This document shows positions 41,995 to 50,694 of a stretch of 53,538 bases of DNA, one piece after another. Position numbers and translations under genes: made by a program. The notes below the pieces were generated by a model, which saw only the letters and a list, made by a program, of their open reading frames with translations, did no database searches and was not told where the DNA came from. Positions within the stretch are counted from its first letter, which is position 1. Each line of letters begins with the position of its first letter. The DNA is taken from contig JAHHHS010000046.1 in assembly GCA_019359215.1 (NCBI GenBank), forward strand, positions 1-53,538, read 5' to 3'. The stretch is from Nostoc indistinguendum CM1-VF10 (GTDB taxonomy: Bacteria; Cyanobacteriota; Cyanobacteriia; Cyanobacteriales; Nostocaceae).

Positions 41995-42053
41995 GTTAGG
42001 AGTCAGGAGTGAGGAGTTAAAAATTCATAACTCCTAACTCATAACTCCTAACT
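41995..42053. repeat. Heptanucleotide arrays in inverted pair
   Basis: GTTAGGA, GTCAGGA, GTGAGGA, GTTAAAA (41995-42022) are answered by CATAACT, CCTAACT, CATAACT, CCTAACT (42026-42053). Confidence 0.7.
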
Positions 42054-42078
42054 ATCCCTATACCCAGGACTAAAATTT

Positions 42079-42948
42079 GTGTTTAGCATTGCAGTTCAAC
42101 AGCAACAGTACAAAACCTACATTCTTTCTGATGAAGGCGCTGGTTCTCAATTAGAAGTCGTACCAGAACGTGGTGGGATCATCACCCGTTGGCGCATTCA
42201 AGGGCAAGAAATTTTTTACCTGGACACTGAACGCTTTACTCATCCTGATTTGAGTGTTAGAGGTGGGAATCCAATTTTGTTTCCTATTTGTGGCAATCTA
42301 CCAGATAATACTTACACTCACAACGGGCAAAAATATACTCTCAAACAACACGGTTTTGCCCGTGAATTGCCCTGGAAAGTAAGAGAACAAGAAACTGGAG
42401 ATAAAGCTAGTCTCACTGTCGTTCTCAATAGCAATGAGCAAACCAAGGCTGTTTATCCTTTTGATTTTCAACTGGCTTTCACCTACGAACTTCAAGGTAA
42501 TACGCTAGAAGTCCGCCAGCAGTATAAAAACTTGTCATCCACACCAATGCCCTTTTCGGCTGGTTTCCATCCCTACTTTCTGTGTGGTGATAAAACTCAG
42601 TTAGAGCTGGAAATTCCTTCTAAGCAGTATCAAGACAATCAAACTAAGGAAATTCACTCTTTTGATGGCAATTTTGATTTTAGCCGTGATGAAATTGATT
42701 TTGCCTTTGGACAGCTAACGAGTAAATCGGCCACTGCCATAGATCGCAACCGGAAGTTAAAACTCACCTTAGATTATGATGATTTCTCTACCTACCTGGT
42801 ATTTTGGACAGTCAAAGGTAAAGAATTCTACTGTCTAGAACCGTGGAGTGCCACCCGTAACTCTCTCAATACTGGTGATAATCTGACTGTGTTAGCACCA
42901 GGAGCTAGCCATACAGCATCTATAAGGTTGACTGCTAATTTTTTCTAA
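42079..42948 (+). CDS. Aldose 1-epimerase family protein
   Basis: A 289-residue protein of the galactose mutarotase-like fold, probably a hexose-6-phosphate or aldose epimerase. RGGNPILFPICGNLPDN (about 61-77), KQHGFARELPW (about 92-102; His as acid) and FSAGFHPYFLCGDK (about 159-172; the second His) are the active-site stretches, with LEPWSATRNSLNTGD near the end holding the catalytic glutamate. Start GTG 42079; no ATG fits. It is codirectional with pdhA but separated by a repeat array, so joint transcription is uncertain. Substrate not known. Confidence 0.85.
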   Translation: MFSIAVQQQQYKTYILSDEGAGSQLEVVPERGGIITRWRIQGQEIFYLDTERFTHPDLSVRGGNPILFPICGNLPDNTYTHNGQKYTLKQHGFARELPWKVREQETGDKASLTVVLNSNEQTKAVYPFDFQLAFTYELQGNTLEVRQQYKNLSSTPMPFSAGFHPYFLCGDKTQLELEIPSKQYQDNQTKEIHSFDGNFDFSRDEIDFAFGQLTSKSATAIDRNRKLKLTLDYDDFSTYLVFWTVKGKEFYCLEPWSATRNSLNTGDNLTVLAPGASHTASIRLTANFF

Positions 42949-43009
42949 ACCCCTTTACAAATCTATAGATGTATATGCTATGATTGCAAAGTTGCGAAAT
43001 GAAAAGAAA

Positions 43010-43081
43010 GGGTCGCTAACTCAACGGTAGAGTACTCGGCTTTTAACCGATTAGTTCCGGGTTCGAATCCCGGGCGACCCA
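43010..43081 (+). tRNA. tRNA-Lys (TTT)
   Basis: A 72-nt cloverleaf. Acceptor GGGTCGC (43010-43016) pairs with GCGACCC (43074-43080). The anticodon TTT is at 43042-43044 within the loop CTTTTAA. The T-arm is CCGGG-TTCGAAT-CCCGG. CCA is not encoded. No intron. Confidence 0.97.
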
Positions 43082-43182
43082 TAAAATCAACATATTATTA
43101 AGTTAAAGAACGCGATCGCAGCATCCAAGAAATTTCTGCAATTCGGTAGGATAAGCGTAGACTAATCCCAAACACCATTGTC

Positions 43183-43875
43183 ATGGTAAAAACACTTCCA
43201 CAGCATTGGACAATTCCCCTTCTGGAAAATGGCGACAAACTCAGCCTTTATGAATTTGAGCGTCGCTACAACGCCATGCCTAACTTGAAAAAAGCCGAAT
43301 TGATTGAGGGAATTGTCTACATCATGCCTGCTGCTTTACGTTTTAGAAGTCACGGTCAACCGCACGGTTGGATTGTTGGTTGGTTATTTACTTACGAAGC
43401 CGCTACACCAGGTGTAGCGTCAGCAGTAGAACCTACTGTGCGCTTAGACTTAGATAACGAACCTCAACCAGATGCTGTACTTCTGATCAACCCAGAAGCG
43501 GGTGGTCAAGCAAGGCTGAGTGACGATGATTATATTGAAGGCGCACCAGAGTTAATTGTCGAAATTGCTGCTAGTAGTGTCGCCATCGACCTCCATGCTA
43601 AAAAACAAGCCTATCGTCGCAATGGAGTCAAAGAATATATTGTCTGGCAAGTACTCGATCAGAAATTGACCTGGTTCTATTTGGAACAGGGTGAGTATAT
43701 AGAGTTGGCTACTGATAGTAACGGTATTCTGCGAAGTCAAATTTTTCCAGGGTTGTGGTTAGGGGTTGCAGAGTTATTAGCAGGGAATATGCAGTCCGTA
43801 TTGACTGTTTTGCAAACAGGCTTGCAATCTCCTGAACACGCAGCATTTGTTGAGAGATTAGCGCCTTTTGCCTGA
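43183..43875 (+). CDS. Uma2 family (DUF820) endonuclease-like protein
   Basis: A 230-residue protein of the PD-(D/E)XK-like Uma2 family. LSLYEFERRYNAMPNLKKAE and LIEGIVYIMPAALRFRSHGQ are the N-terminal motifs, EPQPDAVLLINPEAGG (about 93-108) holds the metal-binding D, GAPELIVEIAASSVAIDLHA (about 121-140) the E, then KKQAYRRNGVKEYIVWQ the K. It is longer and complete compared with the short Uma2 protein at 24626 and belongs to a different subgroup. Its role is unknown; such genes multiply in cyanobacteria. It follows tRNA-Lys by about 100 bp. Confidence 0.8.
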   Translation: MVKTLPQHWTIPLLENGDKLSLYEFERRYNAMPNLKKAELIEGIVYIMPAALRFRSHGQPHGWIVGWLFTYEAATPGVASAVEPTVRLDLDNEPQPDAVLLINPEAGGQARLSDDDYIEGAPELIVEIAASSVAIDLHAKKQAYRRNGVKEYIVWQVLDQKLTWFYLEQGEYIELATDSNGILRSQIFPGLWLGVAELLAGNMQSVLTVLQTGLQSPEHAAFVERLAPFA

Positions 43876-44082
43876 TGCGATCGCTTGTAAATTTGCCAAA
43901 ATAGTTAGGAGTGCGATCGCTTTGAGATGACCATTTGGGATACTGGGCTACCAGAGCTACTAACTGTAGGGTAACTAAATCTACAGCAATACAGAGCAAC
44001 TATGGTTCATAGTACAGGAGTATAGAACATAGTTATAGTAACGATGGCGTAAACTTTTTCAACATAGATACACGACACTAGT

Positions 44083-44088
44083 TATAAT
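44083..44088 (+). promoter_or_regulatory. Candidate -10 box of the aldolase gene
   Basis: TATAAT lies 93 bp before the fba start codon in an AT-rich context; no good -35 box is seen. The gap 43876-44180 otherwise holds only two HIP1 sites. Confidence 0.4.
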
Positions 44089-44180
44089 TTCCTATAAGTT
44101 GAAAAAACTCTTAAGATTTAGCGTAATAAATACGCTTTTCTCAGACCGACTAGCTGACAACCACATTAGGAGGACTATCT

Positions 44181-45260
44181 ATGGCGCTTGTACCACTGCG
44201 GCTGCTGTTGGATCACGCAGCTGAAAACGGTTACGGCATCCCAGCTTTCAACGTTAACAATTTGGAGCAGATTCAGGCAATCCTGAAGGCTGCTGTCGAG
44301 ACAGATAGCCCCGTAATTTTGCAAGCTTCACGCGGCGCTCGTAATTATGCAGGAGAAAACTTTCTACGCCACCTGATTTTGGCAGCCGTAGAAACCTATC
44401 CTCACATTCCCATTGTCATGCACCAAGATCATGGTAATGCGCCTGCTACCTGCTACTCAGCAATTAAGAACAACTTCACCAGTGTGATGATGGATGGTTC
44501 TTTAGAAGCTGATGCTAAGACCCCCGCTAGCTTCGAGTACAACGTTAATGTTACCCGCGAAGTTGTAAATGTAGCTCATGCTTTGGGTGTCAGTGTTGAA
44601 GGCGAACTCGGTTGTTTGGGTTCTCTAGAAACTGGTGCTGGTGAAGCTGAAGATGGTCACGGCTTTGAAGGTACACTCGACCACTCTCAACTGTTAACTG
44701 ACCCCGATGAGGCTGTTGACTTCGTAGAAGCAACCCAAGTCGATGCTTTGGCAGTTGCTATTGGCACAAGCCACGGTGCTTACAAGTTTACCCGTAAGCC
44801 GACTGGGGAAATTTTGGCAATCAGCCGCATTGAAGAAATTCACCGCCGTCTGCCTAACACCCACTTGGTAATGCACGGTTCTTCTTCTGTACCTGAAGAT
44901 TTGCTTGCACTGATTAACCAGTATGGTGGTGCAATTCCTGAAACCTACGGTGTACCTGTAGAAGAAATCCAAAAAGGTATTAAGAGCGGTGTACGTAAAG
45001 TAAACATCGACACCGACAACCGTTTGGCTATTACTGCTGCTGTACGTGAAGCTTTGGCTAAGAAACCAGAGGAATTTGACCCCCGTCACTTCCTTAAGCC
45101 TTCTATCACATATATGCAGAAGGTTTGTGCTGAACGCTATCAGCAATTTGGCACAGCTGGCAACGCAAGCAAGATTAAGCAAATTTCCTTGGAAGATTTT
45201 GCTGCTAAGTATGCTAAGGGTGAACTCAACGTTGTTACCAAGGCAGCTGCTAAAGTTTAA
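44181..45260 (+). CDS. fba: Class II fructose-bisphosphate aldolase
   Basis: A 359-residue zinc aldolase of the Calvin-cycle type, joining dihydroxyacetone phosphate with glyceraldehyde 3-phosphate or erythrose 4-phosphate. Zinc-ligand regions are MHQDHGNAP (about 80-88), IGTSHGAYKF (about 194-203) and LVMHGSSSVP (about 233-242). The GCLGSLETGAGEAEDG stretch and VNIDTDNR are conserved. AGGAGG lies 8 bases before the ATG, a strong ribosome site suiting high expression. A strong terminator ends the single-gene unit. Codon use is even and unlike the AT-rich neighbours, in line with a highly expressed gene. Confidence 0.96.
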   Translation: MALVPLRLLLDHAAENGYGIPAFNVNNLEQIQAILKAAVETDSPVILQASRGARNYAGENFLRHLILAAVETYPHIPIVMHQDHGNAPATCYSAIKNNFTSVMMDGSLEADAKTPASFEYNVNVTREVVNVAHALGVSVEGELGCLGSLETGAGEAEDGHGFEGTLDHSQLLTDPDEAVDFVEATQVDALAVAIGTSHGAYKFTRKPTGEILAISRIEEIHRRLPNTHLVMHGSSSVPEDLLALINQYGGAIPETYGVPVEEIQKGIKSGVRKVNIDTDNRLAITAAVREALAKKPEEFDPRHFLKPSITYMQKVCAERYQQFGTAGNASKIKQISLEDFAAKYAKGELNVVTKAAAKV

Positions 45261-45332
45261 TTTTGACAACAAATAAATAGGGGCATAGTCCTGTTATGCT
45301 CCTAAAAAACTAATGATTTTAATGTTGTCAGA

Positions 45333-45356
45333 AACCGGGTAAACACCCGGTTTTTT
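45333..45356 (+). terminator. Terminator of the aldolase gene
   Basis: AACCGGGT-AAAC-ACCCGGTT followed by a T run, 72 bp after the stop codon. Confidence 0.9.
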
Positions 45357-45411
45357 GTTGTATTCATAAAGCCTGGGAATGGGGCATTGGGAAGACGACA
45401 AGGGGCAGAGG

Positions 45412-45516
45412 GCAAGGGGGAGAATAAAAAATTACCTCTTTCTCTTTCCCCTCTGCTCCCTGCCCCCTGCCCCCTGCTCCCTGCTCCTCACTCCCCACTC
45501 CCCACTCCCCACTCCC
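45412..45516. repeat. Inverted repeat arm 1 with heptamer array
   Basis: 45412-45478 is an inverted copy of 47905-47970 with one base indel. It runs on into CTGCTCC, CTGCTCC, TCACTCC and three CCACTCC units up to the stop codon of the nitrilase-family gene (45516-45518). Confidence 0.8.
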
Positions 45517-46328
45517 TAGAACACCCGATGCTGTAAAGAGGGCATTTGACGGCGGACTTGTTCTAACCTAGTGGGCTTGATTTCTGCGATCGCAATTCCC
45601 GGTTTTTCCCCGGCATCGGCTAAAATTACACCCCAAGGGTCGATAATAACGGCGTGGCCGTGAGTTAGACGGCGGGCGTAGTTATTGCCTGTTTGGGCAG
45701 GAGCAATGACGTAGGCGGTATTTTCGATGGCTCTGGCTTGTAGTAGTACTTGCCAGTGGTCTTTGCCAGTAAAGGCAGTAAAGGCGGCGGGAATAAAGAT
45801 AACATCAGCTCCCTTATCTGCTAGATGACGGTACAGTTCAGGGAAGCGGACATCATAACAAATGGAAAGCCCTAAATTACCAAGTTTTTCGGAAAAATGG
45901 ACGGGTGGTAGTTCTGTACCAGCCACAACCGTGCTGGATTCCCGATAGGTGTTGCCGTCGGGGACATCAACATCAAATAGGTGTACTTTGTAGTAGCGGG
46001 AAAGTTCTTGACCGTTTGGGTCAATGAGTAGAGTGGTGTTATAAACTTTGCCTGTATTGTCTACGGGAACTGGAAAGCTGCCGCCCAAGATCGTAATTTG
46101 AAAGCGTTGAGCCATTTTTTTCAGAAATTTTTCGCTTTCAAGAGCGATCGCATCACCTTGCGCGAGCTTGTCTTTTTCTTCTCCCATATAGGAAAAGTTT
46201 TCTGGCAAACCTACCAATTCAGCACCTTGACGCACGGCAAGCTCTATTAATTCTTCTGCCTGTGCCAAATTTTTCTGTAGATCAGGCACACTGGTCAATT
46301 GAATAGCGGCGGCTAAATAAGGCTTCAT
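45516..46328 (-). CDS. Carbon-nitrogen hydrolase, nitrilase superfamily (Nit type)
   Basis: A 270-residue amidase of the Nit1/NitFhit branch, which contains deaminated glutathione amidase. The catalytic triad is Glu43 (GLPENFSYMG), Lys in YYKVHLFDVDVP (about 113-124) and Cys in LSICYDVRFPELY (about 153-165). Late RAIENTAYVIAPAQTGNN and HGHAVIIDPWG are conserved. A role in removing damaged glutathione is likely by family, not proven. Start ATG 46328. The stop codon is at the edge of the heptamer array, so the C-terminus may have been set by repeat insertion. Confidence 0.85.
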   Translation of the reverse strand: MKPYLAAAIQLTSVPDLQKNLAQAEELIELAVRQGAELVGLPENFSYMGEEKDKLAQGDAIALESEKFLKKMAQRFQITILGGSFPVPVDNTGKVYNTTLLIDPNGQELSRYYKVHLFDVDVPDGNTYRESSTVVAGTELPPVHFSEKLGNLGLSICYDVRFPELYRHLADKGADVIFIPAAFTAFTGKDHWQVLLQARAIENTAYVIAPAQTGNNYARRLTHGHAVIIDPWGVILADAGEKPGIAIAEIKPTRLEQVRRQMPSLQHRVF

Positions 46329-46538
46329 AGATTCAACAACGAACAGTTGATTGATGGAAAAGAGATTATCAAAATATATCGCTACTTCAACATCTGTGGA
46401 ACTTAATTAGAAATGCGTCAGCCAAGATTTTTTTTAACAGACTTGTTTTATTACTGATCTTAATCTTCCTCTGGGTTCTAGTAAACTGAGCAGGATAAAG
46501 ATTAGGTTGTGATCAAACCTTGATAAAAACTGTCTACC

Positions 46539-47132
46539 GTGGATACTTCTATTCTCATTCAAACATTTATCGCTGTGTTTGTCTTGGCGGATGCCGTGGG
46601 CAATATACCGATTGTTTTAGTTTTGACTAAGGGCATGATGCCAGAGCAAAGAAACCAAGTTATAGATAAAGCAATTATCGTTGCGATCGCAGTTCTTTTG
46701 CTATTTGCCTTTGCTGGGCAAATAATTTTAAATTATTTAGAAATCAGTATCGGCTCTTTGCGAATAGCAGGAGGTCTATTATTGCTGTTAATTGCTTTGC
46801 AAATGCTGCGGGGAGAATTAGATCAGCCGATTATTGAGGAAGGACGCGATGTCGCAATTACTCCACTAGCTTTACCATTGCTAGCGGGACCAGGGACTTT
46901 GACGACGGTGATGTTGCTGATGTCGAAATCACAAAGTCCACATATTGCTGTGGTGGTAGGTATATTGGGGGCGATGTTTATTACTTGGTTGATTTTGCGT
47001 TTAGCAAATCTGATTGACCAGTGGATTGGTGCAGAAGGTGGAGTGATTGTGACTCAACTTTTGGGCTTTCTATTGGCGGCACTAGCGGTGGAAATTGGTA
47101 GTACGGGAATTAAGGAGTTGTTTTTGAGCTAG
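46539..47132 (+). CDS. MarC family integral membrane protein
   Basis: A 197-residue protein with six membrane segments (about 5-25, 40-62, 68-88, 105-127, 137-157, 175-195). TFIAVFVLADAVGNIPIVLV at the start and PLALPLLAGPGTLTTVMLLM near 107-126 are MarC signatures. The family was once linked to multiple antibiotic resistance, later withdrawn for E. coli MarC; the function is unknown and may be small-solute transport. Start GTG 46539. It is divergent from the nitrilase-family gene with 210 bp between them. Confidence 0.85.
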   Translation: MDTSILIQTFIAVFVLADAVGNIPIVLVLTKGMMPEQRNQVIDKAIIVAIAVLLLFAFAGQIILNYLEISIGSLRIAGGLLLLLIALQMLRGELDQPIIEEGRDVAITPLALPLLAGPGTLTTVMLLMSKSQSPHIAVVVGILGAMFITWLILRLANLIDQWIGAEGGVIVTQLLGFLLAALAVEIGSTGIKELFLS

Positions 47133-47287
47133 AAAACTCCTAAAAATATTCGGAAGCTGAAACTATATACAAATGTAAACAAGTTTGATAGACGGCAAAA
47201 TTTGCGCCTCTCAAACTTGTTTATGAAAATTAACCTAAAGTTAGAACAACATGGATAGCTCAAAAGGATTTTATTGCCAATTGAGCT

Positions 47288-47611
47288 TCAAAGATACTTT
47301 TCGAGAGTGGAAGCTAATGTAGTTTTAGGCACAGCGCCTACCACCATATCAACTTTTTGTCCACCCTTAAAAATCATTAATGTGGGAATACTGCGGATGC
47401 CATACTGACTAGCAACTTGAGGATTTTCATCCGTGTTGACTTTGACGACCTTGATTTGACCTTTGTACTGTTCGGAGATTTCATCGACAACAGGAGCTAC
47501 CATACGGCATGGTCCGCACCAGGGTGCCCAAAAGTCAACTAAAACGGGTACATCGCTGTCGAGTACTTCTTGCTTAAAACTAGAATCGGTAACTTGTGCG
47601 GCTGTTGACAT
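47288..47611 (-). CDS. trxA: Thioredoxin, m-type
   Basis: A 107-residue thioredoxin from ATG 47611 (MSTAAQVTDSSF); a TTG six codons upstream is open but the ATG gives the standard N-terminus. The redox motif is WAPWCGPCRM (about 28-37), with the cis-Pro loop SIPTLMIFKGG. It reduces disulfides in targets and probably supplies electrons to CysH (52012), which lacks its own cysteine pair. It is codirectional with and 396 bp downstream of guaB3, and a hairpin lies between them, so it probably has its own promoter. Confidence 0.96.
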   Translation of the reverse strand: MSTAAQVTDSSFKQEVLDSDVPVLVDFWAPWCGPCRMVAPVVDEISEQYKGQIKVVKVNTDENPQVASQYGIRSIPTLMIFKGGQKVDMVVGAVPKTTLASTLEKYL

Positions 47612-47738
47612 GCCTAAAACCTTCGCCAATAATATCTGAACTTGGTGAAAATTCTACCATAGCAATAAACCTCAGCTTGGGAGTCCAAGGATGTACATTT
47701 GCAAAGAAGCTCTAAAATTTATTTACAAACATAAGGAA

Positions 47739-47762
47739 CCGCCCGAACAGTAGTCCGGGCGG
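47739..47762 (-). other. GC-rich hairpin between guaB3 and trxA
   Basis: CCGCCCG (47739-47745) pairs with CGGGCGG (47756-47762) around a short loop. No long T run follows on either strand, so it may be an RNA stabiliser or weak terminator in the trxA leader. Confidence 0.5.
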
Positions 47763-47873
47763 AGTGTGGTGTGAGGAGTGAACGGAAACATTTGTCTCCG
47801 CTATCTCTATTGTAGGCGACATATCGGATTTTTCCAGCAATTGTTTAGGGGGCTGGAAAAATTTATTGAAGAA

Positions 47874-47970
47874 TTGGGGAGTGGGGAGTGGGGGGAGTGG
47901 GGGAAGCAGGGGGCAGGGGGCAGGGAGCAGAGGGGAAAGAGAAAGAGGTAATTTTTTATTCTCCCCTTGC
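47874..47970. repeat. Inverted repeat arm 2 with heptamer array
   Basis: GTGGGGA-type units at 47874-47904 lead into 47905-47970, the inverted copy of 45412-45478. The G-rich strand (47874-47930) has many GGGG runs, so G-quadruplex structures are possible. Confidence 0.8.
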
Positions 47971-48006
47971 CGCCAGCAAGAACTGCTTCTTCATCTCCCT
48001 GCTCCC

Positions 48007-49170
48007 TTATTTTCCCATACCTAATTGTTGGGCTTTTTGGTAAACTTTACCCTCGGTTAATAGAGAAGGCGCAATCACAACTTCTACTTGCTGCATTTCT
48101 TTAATATTTTTGGCTCCTAAAGTGCCCATGCTGGTCTTTAAGGCTCCTAAAAGATTGTGAGTGCCATCATCTAGCCCTGCTGGCCCAACGAGTATTTGCT
48201 CTAGGCTACCGGTGGTGGCAACGCGAATGCGGGTGCCACGAGGCAAGACAGGGCTGGGAGTCGCCATACCCCAATGATAACCTCGTCCTGGGGCTTCTGC
48301 GGCTCTAGCAAAGGGGGAACCAATCATCACACCATCAGCACCACAGGCGATGCATTTACAAATGTCGCCACCGGTGATTAAACCGCCATCAGCTATGACG
48401 GGGATATAGTTACCAGTTTCGTTGTAGTAATCATCTCGTGCTGCTGCACAATCTGCGATCGCAGTTGCCTGTGGTATACCGACACCCAACACACCACGGG
48501 AGGTACAAGCGGCACCAGGTCCAATTCCCACCAGTACCCCAGCCGCCCCAGCTTTCAACAAATTCAACGTAACTTCGTAAGTCACGCAATTACCCAGCAC
48601 CACAGGGATAGGCATGGAACGGCAAAATTCTGCTAAATCAAGTGGTACTATAGACTCTGGCGACAGATGTGCAGTAGAAACTACCGTAGCCTGTACAAAA
48701 AATAAATCTGCCCCAGCTTTTGCCACCGCCTCGCCGTATTTACTTGCACCGGCTGGAGTCGCACTTACCGCCGCGATGCCACCTTGTTCTTTAATTTCCT
48801 GAATACGTTTTTCAATTAATTCCGGCTTTATTGGTTCGGCATAGAGTTCTTGCATCAGGGCAACAAATTCATCTTTCCCCACAGAGGCTATCCGATCTAA
48901 TATTGGCTCTGGGTCAGCATAGCGAGTGTGAATACCTTCTAAATTGAGGACACCTAATGCTCCTAACTGTGACAAACGTACAGCCATACGAACATCTACT
49001 ACGCCATCCATCGCACTGGCAATTATCGGGATTTCTCGCTCAATATTGCCAATACGCCATCTAGTATCTGCCAAACTGGGGTCTAGTGTTCTGTTACCGG
49101 GGACTAAAGCAATTTCATCTATTCCGTAAGCTCTGCGAGCTGTTTTTCCCCGCCCAAGTTGAATTTCCAC
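48007..49170 (-). CDS. guaB3: GuaB3-family IMP dehydrogenase-related protein
   Basis: A 387-residue protein of the GuaB3 branch, lacking the CBS domains of ordinary IMP dehydrogenase. Cys222 in GIGPGAACTSR corresponds to the catalytic cysteine loop, and VIADGGLITGGDICKCIACG matches the IMP-binding region. The N-terminus MEIQLGRGKTARRAYGIDEI is typical of the branch. The family lies close to IMP dehydrogenase and GMP reductase; a dehydrogenase role in GMP synthesis is possible but unproven here. trxA follows on the same strand. Start ATG 49170. Confidence 0.88.
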   Translation of the reverse strand: MEIQLGRGKTARRAYGIDEIALVPGNRTLDPSLADTRWRIGNIEREIPIIASAMDGVVDVRMAVRLSQLGALGVLNLEGIHTRYADPEPILDRIASVGKDEFVALMQELYAEPIKPELIEKRIQEIKEQGGIAAVSATPAGASKYGEAVAKAGADLFFVQATVVSTAHLSPESIVPLDLAEFCRSMPIPVVLGNCVTYEVTLNLLKAGAAGVLVGIGPGAACTSRGVLGVGIPQATAIADCAAARDDYYNETGNYIPVIADGGLITGGDICKCIACGADGVMIGSPFARAAEAPGRGYHWGMATPSPVLPRGTRIRVATTGSLEQILVGPAGLDDGTHNLLGALKTSMGTLGAKNIKEMQQVEVVIAPSLLTEGKVYQKAQQLGMGK

Positions 49171-49504
49171 GCTTTAATTTTTCTCAAATCTATTTAAGCT
49201 AGGGTATCAAATTGTGAGAGAAGTTGGGGCGTTTTTTCCCTGAACTACACAGATAGATTCGAGTTACCCAAGTCGCAGCTCGAAACTTTGATGGACACAA
49301 AGTATTTACCAAGCAACCAAATGAGTAAAAATTATTAATTGGTTCTTATATTGTGTTGTTTGAAGGTTGGTGTTGCGCTAGTTTTTGGATAATTGTATTT
49401 TCATGTGTTTTTTATTACTTAGTTAATATCATTATTATTGGCATTAATTGTTTAATTTGCCTATATTGAGTTAGATCAAAATCATGCAAATTCGCACTGA
49501 TAAT
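49171..49504. other. AT-rich non-coding stretch
   Basis: Contains the guaB3 promoter on the minus strand presumably; no gene, hairpin or repeat that I can support. Confidence 0.5.
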
Positions 49505-50074
49505 TTACCGTTTATTTTTAGCTGCATCTACACCAGTGTAACCAGTTGCTATCCAAATTATTGCTCTAGCTCCATCTCTGATAGATTTTTCGATAGATTC
49601 AGAGGGTTTTTCTGAAGGAACGGGCACTGGTTTTAAATAAATGCCTCGACTACCCAAAATAATTTCGCCGATGACACAAGCCCGACGCATATGGAAATCT
49701 GAAGTAATCAAATAAACGCTCTTGATGCCACGAGCTTGCAAATCATCTACCAACGTAGTAAAATTAGTAACTGTATCTACGGCCTCATAGTCCAAGTGTA
49801 AACGTTTGGGATCAACACCAGCTTTGGTAAACACTCGTTGGGTGAATGTAGGTGGACTACCCCCAGTAATCCAAATTGGTATGTTTGGATGCTGGCGGGC
49901 AAATTCGGCCGTAAACTTCTCTCGCTCTAAACGTCTCGTTGAACCACCCAACACTACAACTGCTTGCGGCTGTACAAATTGGTTTTGTACTTCTTTGTAT
50001 CCCCACCACGTAATTAGCGGTAAGACAAAAGCTATAAAACGAAAAGATTTACCCGTAAAGAATAGCTTATTCAA
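49505..50074 (-). CDS. DUF218 (YdcF/ElyC-like) protein
   Basis: A 189-residue protein. One N-terminal membrane anchor (about 10-28; FRFIAFVLPLITWWGYKEV). The DUF218 domain follows: PQAVVVLGGSTRRLEREKFT (about 36-55), IPIWITGGSPP (about 64-74), DTVTNFTTLVDDL (about 100-112), VYLITSDFHMRRACVIGEII (about 119-138). This is a small Rossmann-like fold; E. coli members (YdcF, ElyC/YcbC) act at the envelope in undecaprenyl or vancomycin-related phenotypes. No substrate known. Start ATG 50074. It stands alone. Confidence 0.75.
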   Translation of the reverse strand: MNKLFFTGKSFRFIAFVLPLITWWGYKEVQNQFVQPQAVVVLGGSTRRLEREKFTAEFARQHPNIPIWITGGSPPTFTQRVFTKAGVDPKRLHLDYEAVDTVTNFTTLVDDLQARGIKSVYLITSDFHMRRACVIGEIILGSRGIYLKPVPVPSEKPSESIEKSIRDGARAIIWIATGYTGVDAAKNKR

Positions 50075-50238
50075 GGCTCAATATTTTGTTTACTGATTAC
50101 AAAATTTCCTCTGGCTAGAAGAAAAACAACAATTGATAGATAGTAGAGTAGCAAACCCCTCAAAAATGTGCCCAAATATAAATTCGGGTAATTTTTGTGT
50201 TGCAGCGCGATGAAGCGTGCTTAAAGTTTTTCCTCTAA

Positions 50239-50277
50239 TTGATGGATTATCCTAACCTGTATCGGACAATCCATCAA
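50239..50277. other. Perfect 10-bp inverted repeat
   Basis: TTGATGGATT (50239-50248) and AATCCATCAA (50268-50277) are exact inverted arms 19 bases apart. The loop segment TATCGGACA recurs nearby at 50391-50399. Confidence 0.45.
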
Positions 50278-50330
50278 AGGGTTCTAGCACCTTGTCGAAG
50301 AACCTGTCTCTAAATCTCTCTTTTTTAAGG

Positions 50331-50519
50331 CTACGACCTACATACAAGTTATCCGATTACCCGAAAGTCCCCCAAAACCTCACCCTATCCTATCGGACAT
50401 CCCTATCCTTGGTAAGGAGAAGGACAGGTTTTACGTAGTAAAAATCAGGGTAAAGTGTCTAAGTAGCTCTGAGACTTAACCGTAAATTGCGTTCAGAAAG
50501 ACTTGTGTGTATACCTTAG
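50331..50519. mobile_element. MITE-like element, copy 2 (189 bp)
   Basis: The termini CTACGACCTACATACAAGT (50331-50349) and ACTTGTGTGTATACCTTAG (50501-50519) are inverted matches at 14 of 19. The right end matches the left end of copy 1 at 18 of 19. The interior differs from copy 1. Confidence 0.55.
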
Positions 50520-50694
50520 CCTAAAAGGAGAGATACTTTGAAATTTCCCCTTCCCGCGTCGAGAAAGGTGTTAGGGGGTTAGGTTTTTAGAGATGACCTT
50601 GAATTGTCAGATTTAGTAGAGAGGCAAAATTGGACTTTATCCAGCTTTGCTAACGCGTCTCTACACGCTGTACTAAATATAATTTATATTTATC

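Noticed and set aside
44694..45272. Long minus-strand frame of 192 codons opposite the aldolase
   Set aside because: Antisense to a highly expressed, codon-biased gene; such shadows are common and the peptide has no recognisable motif.
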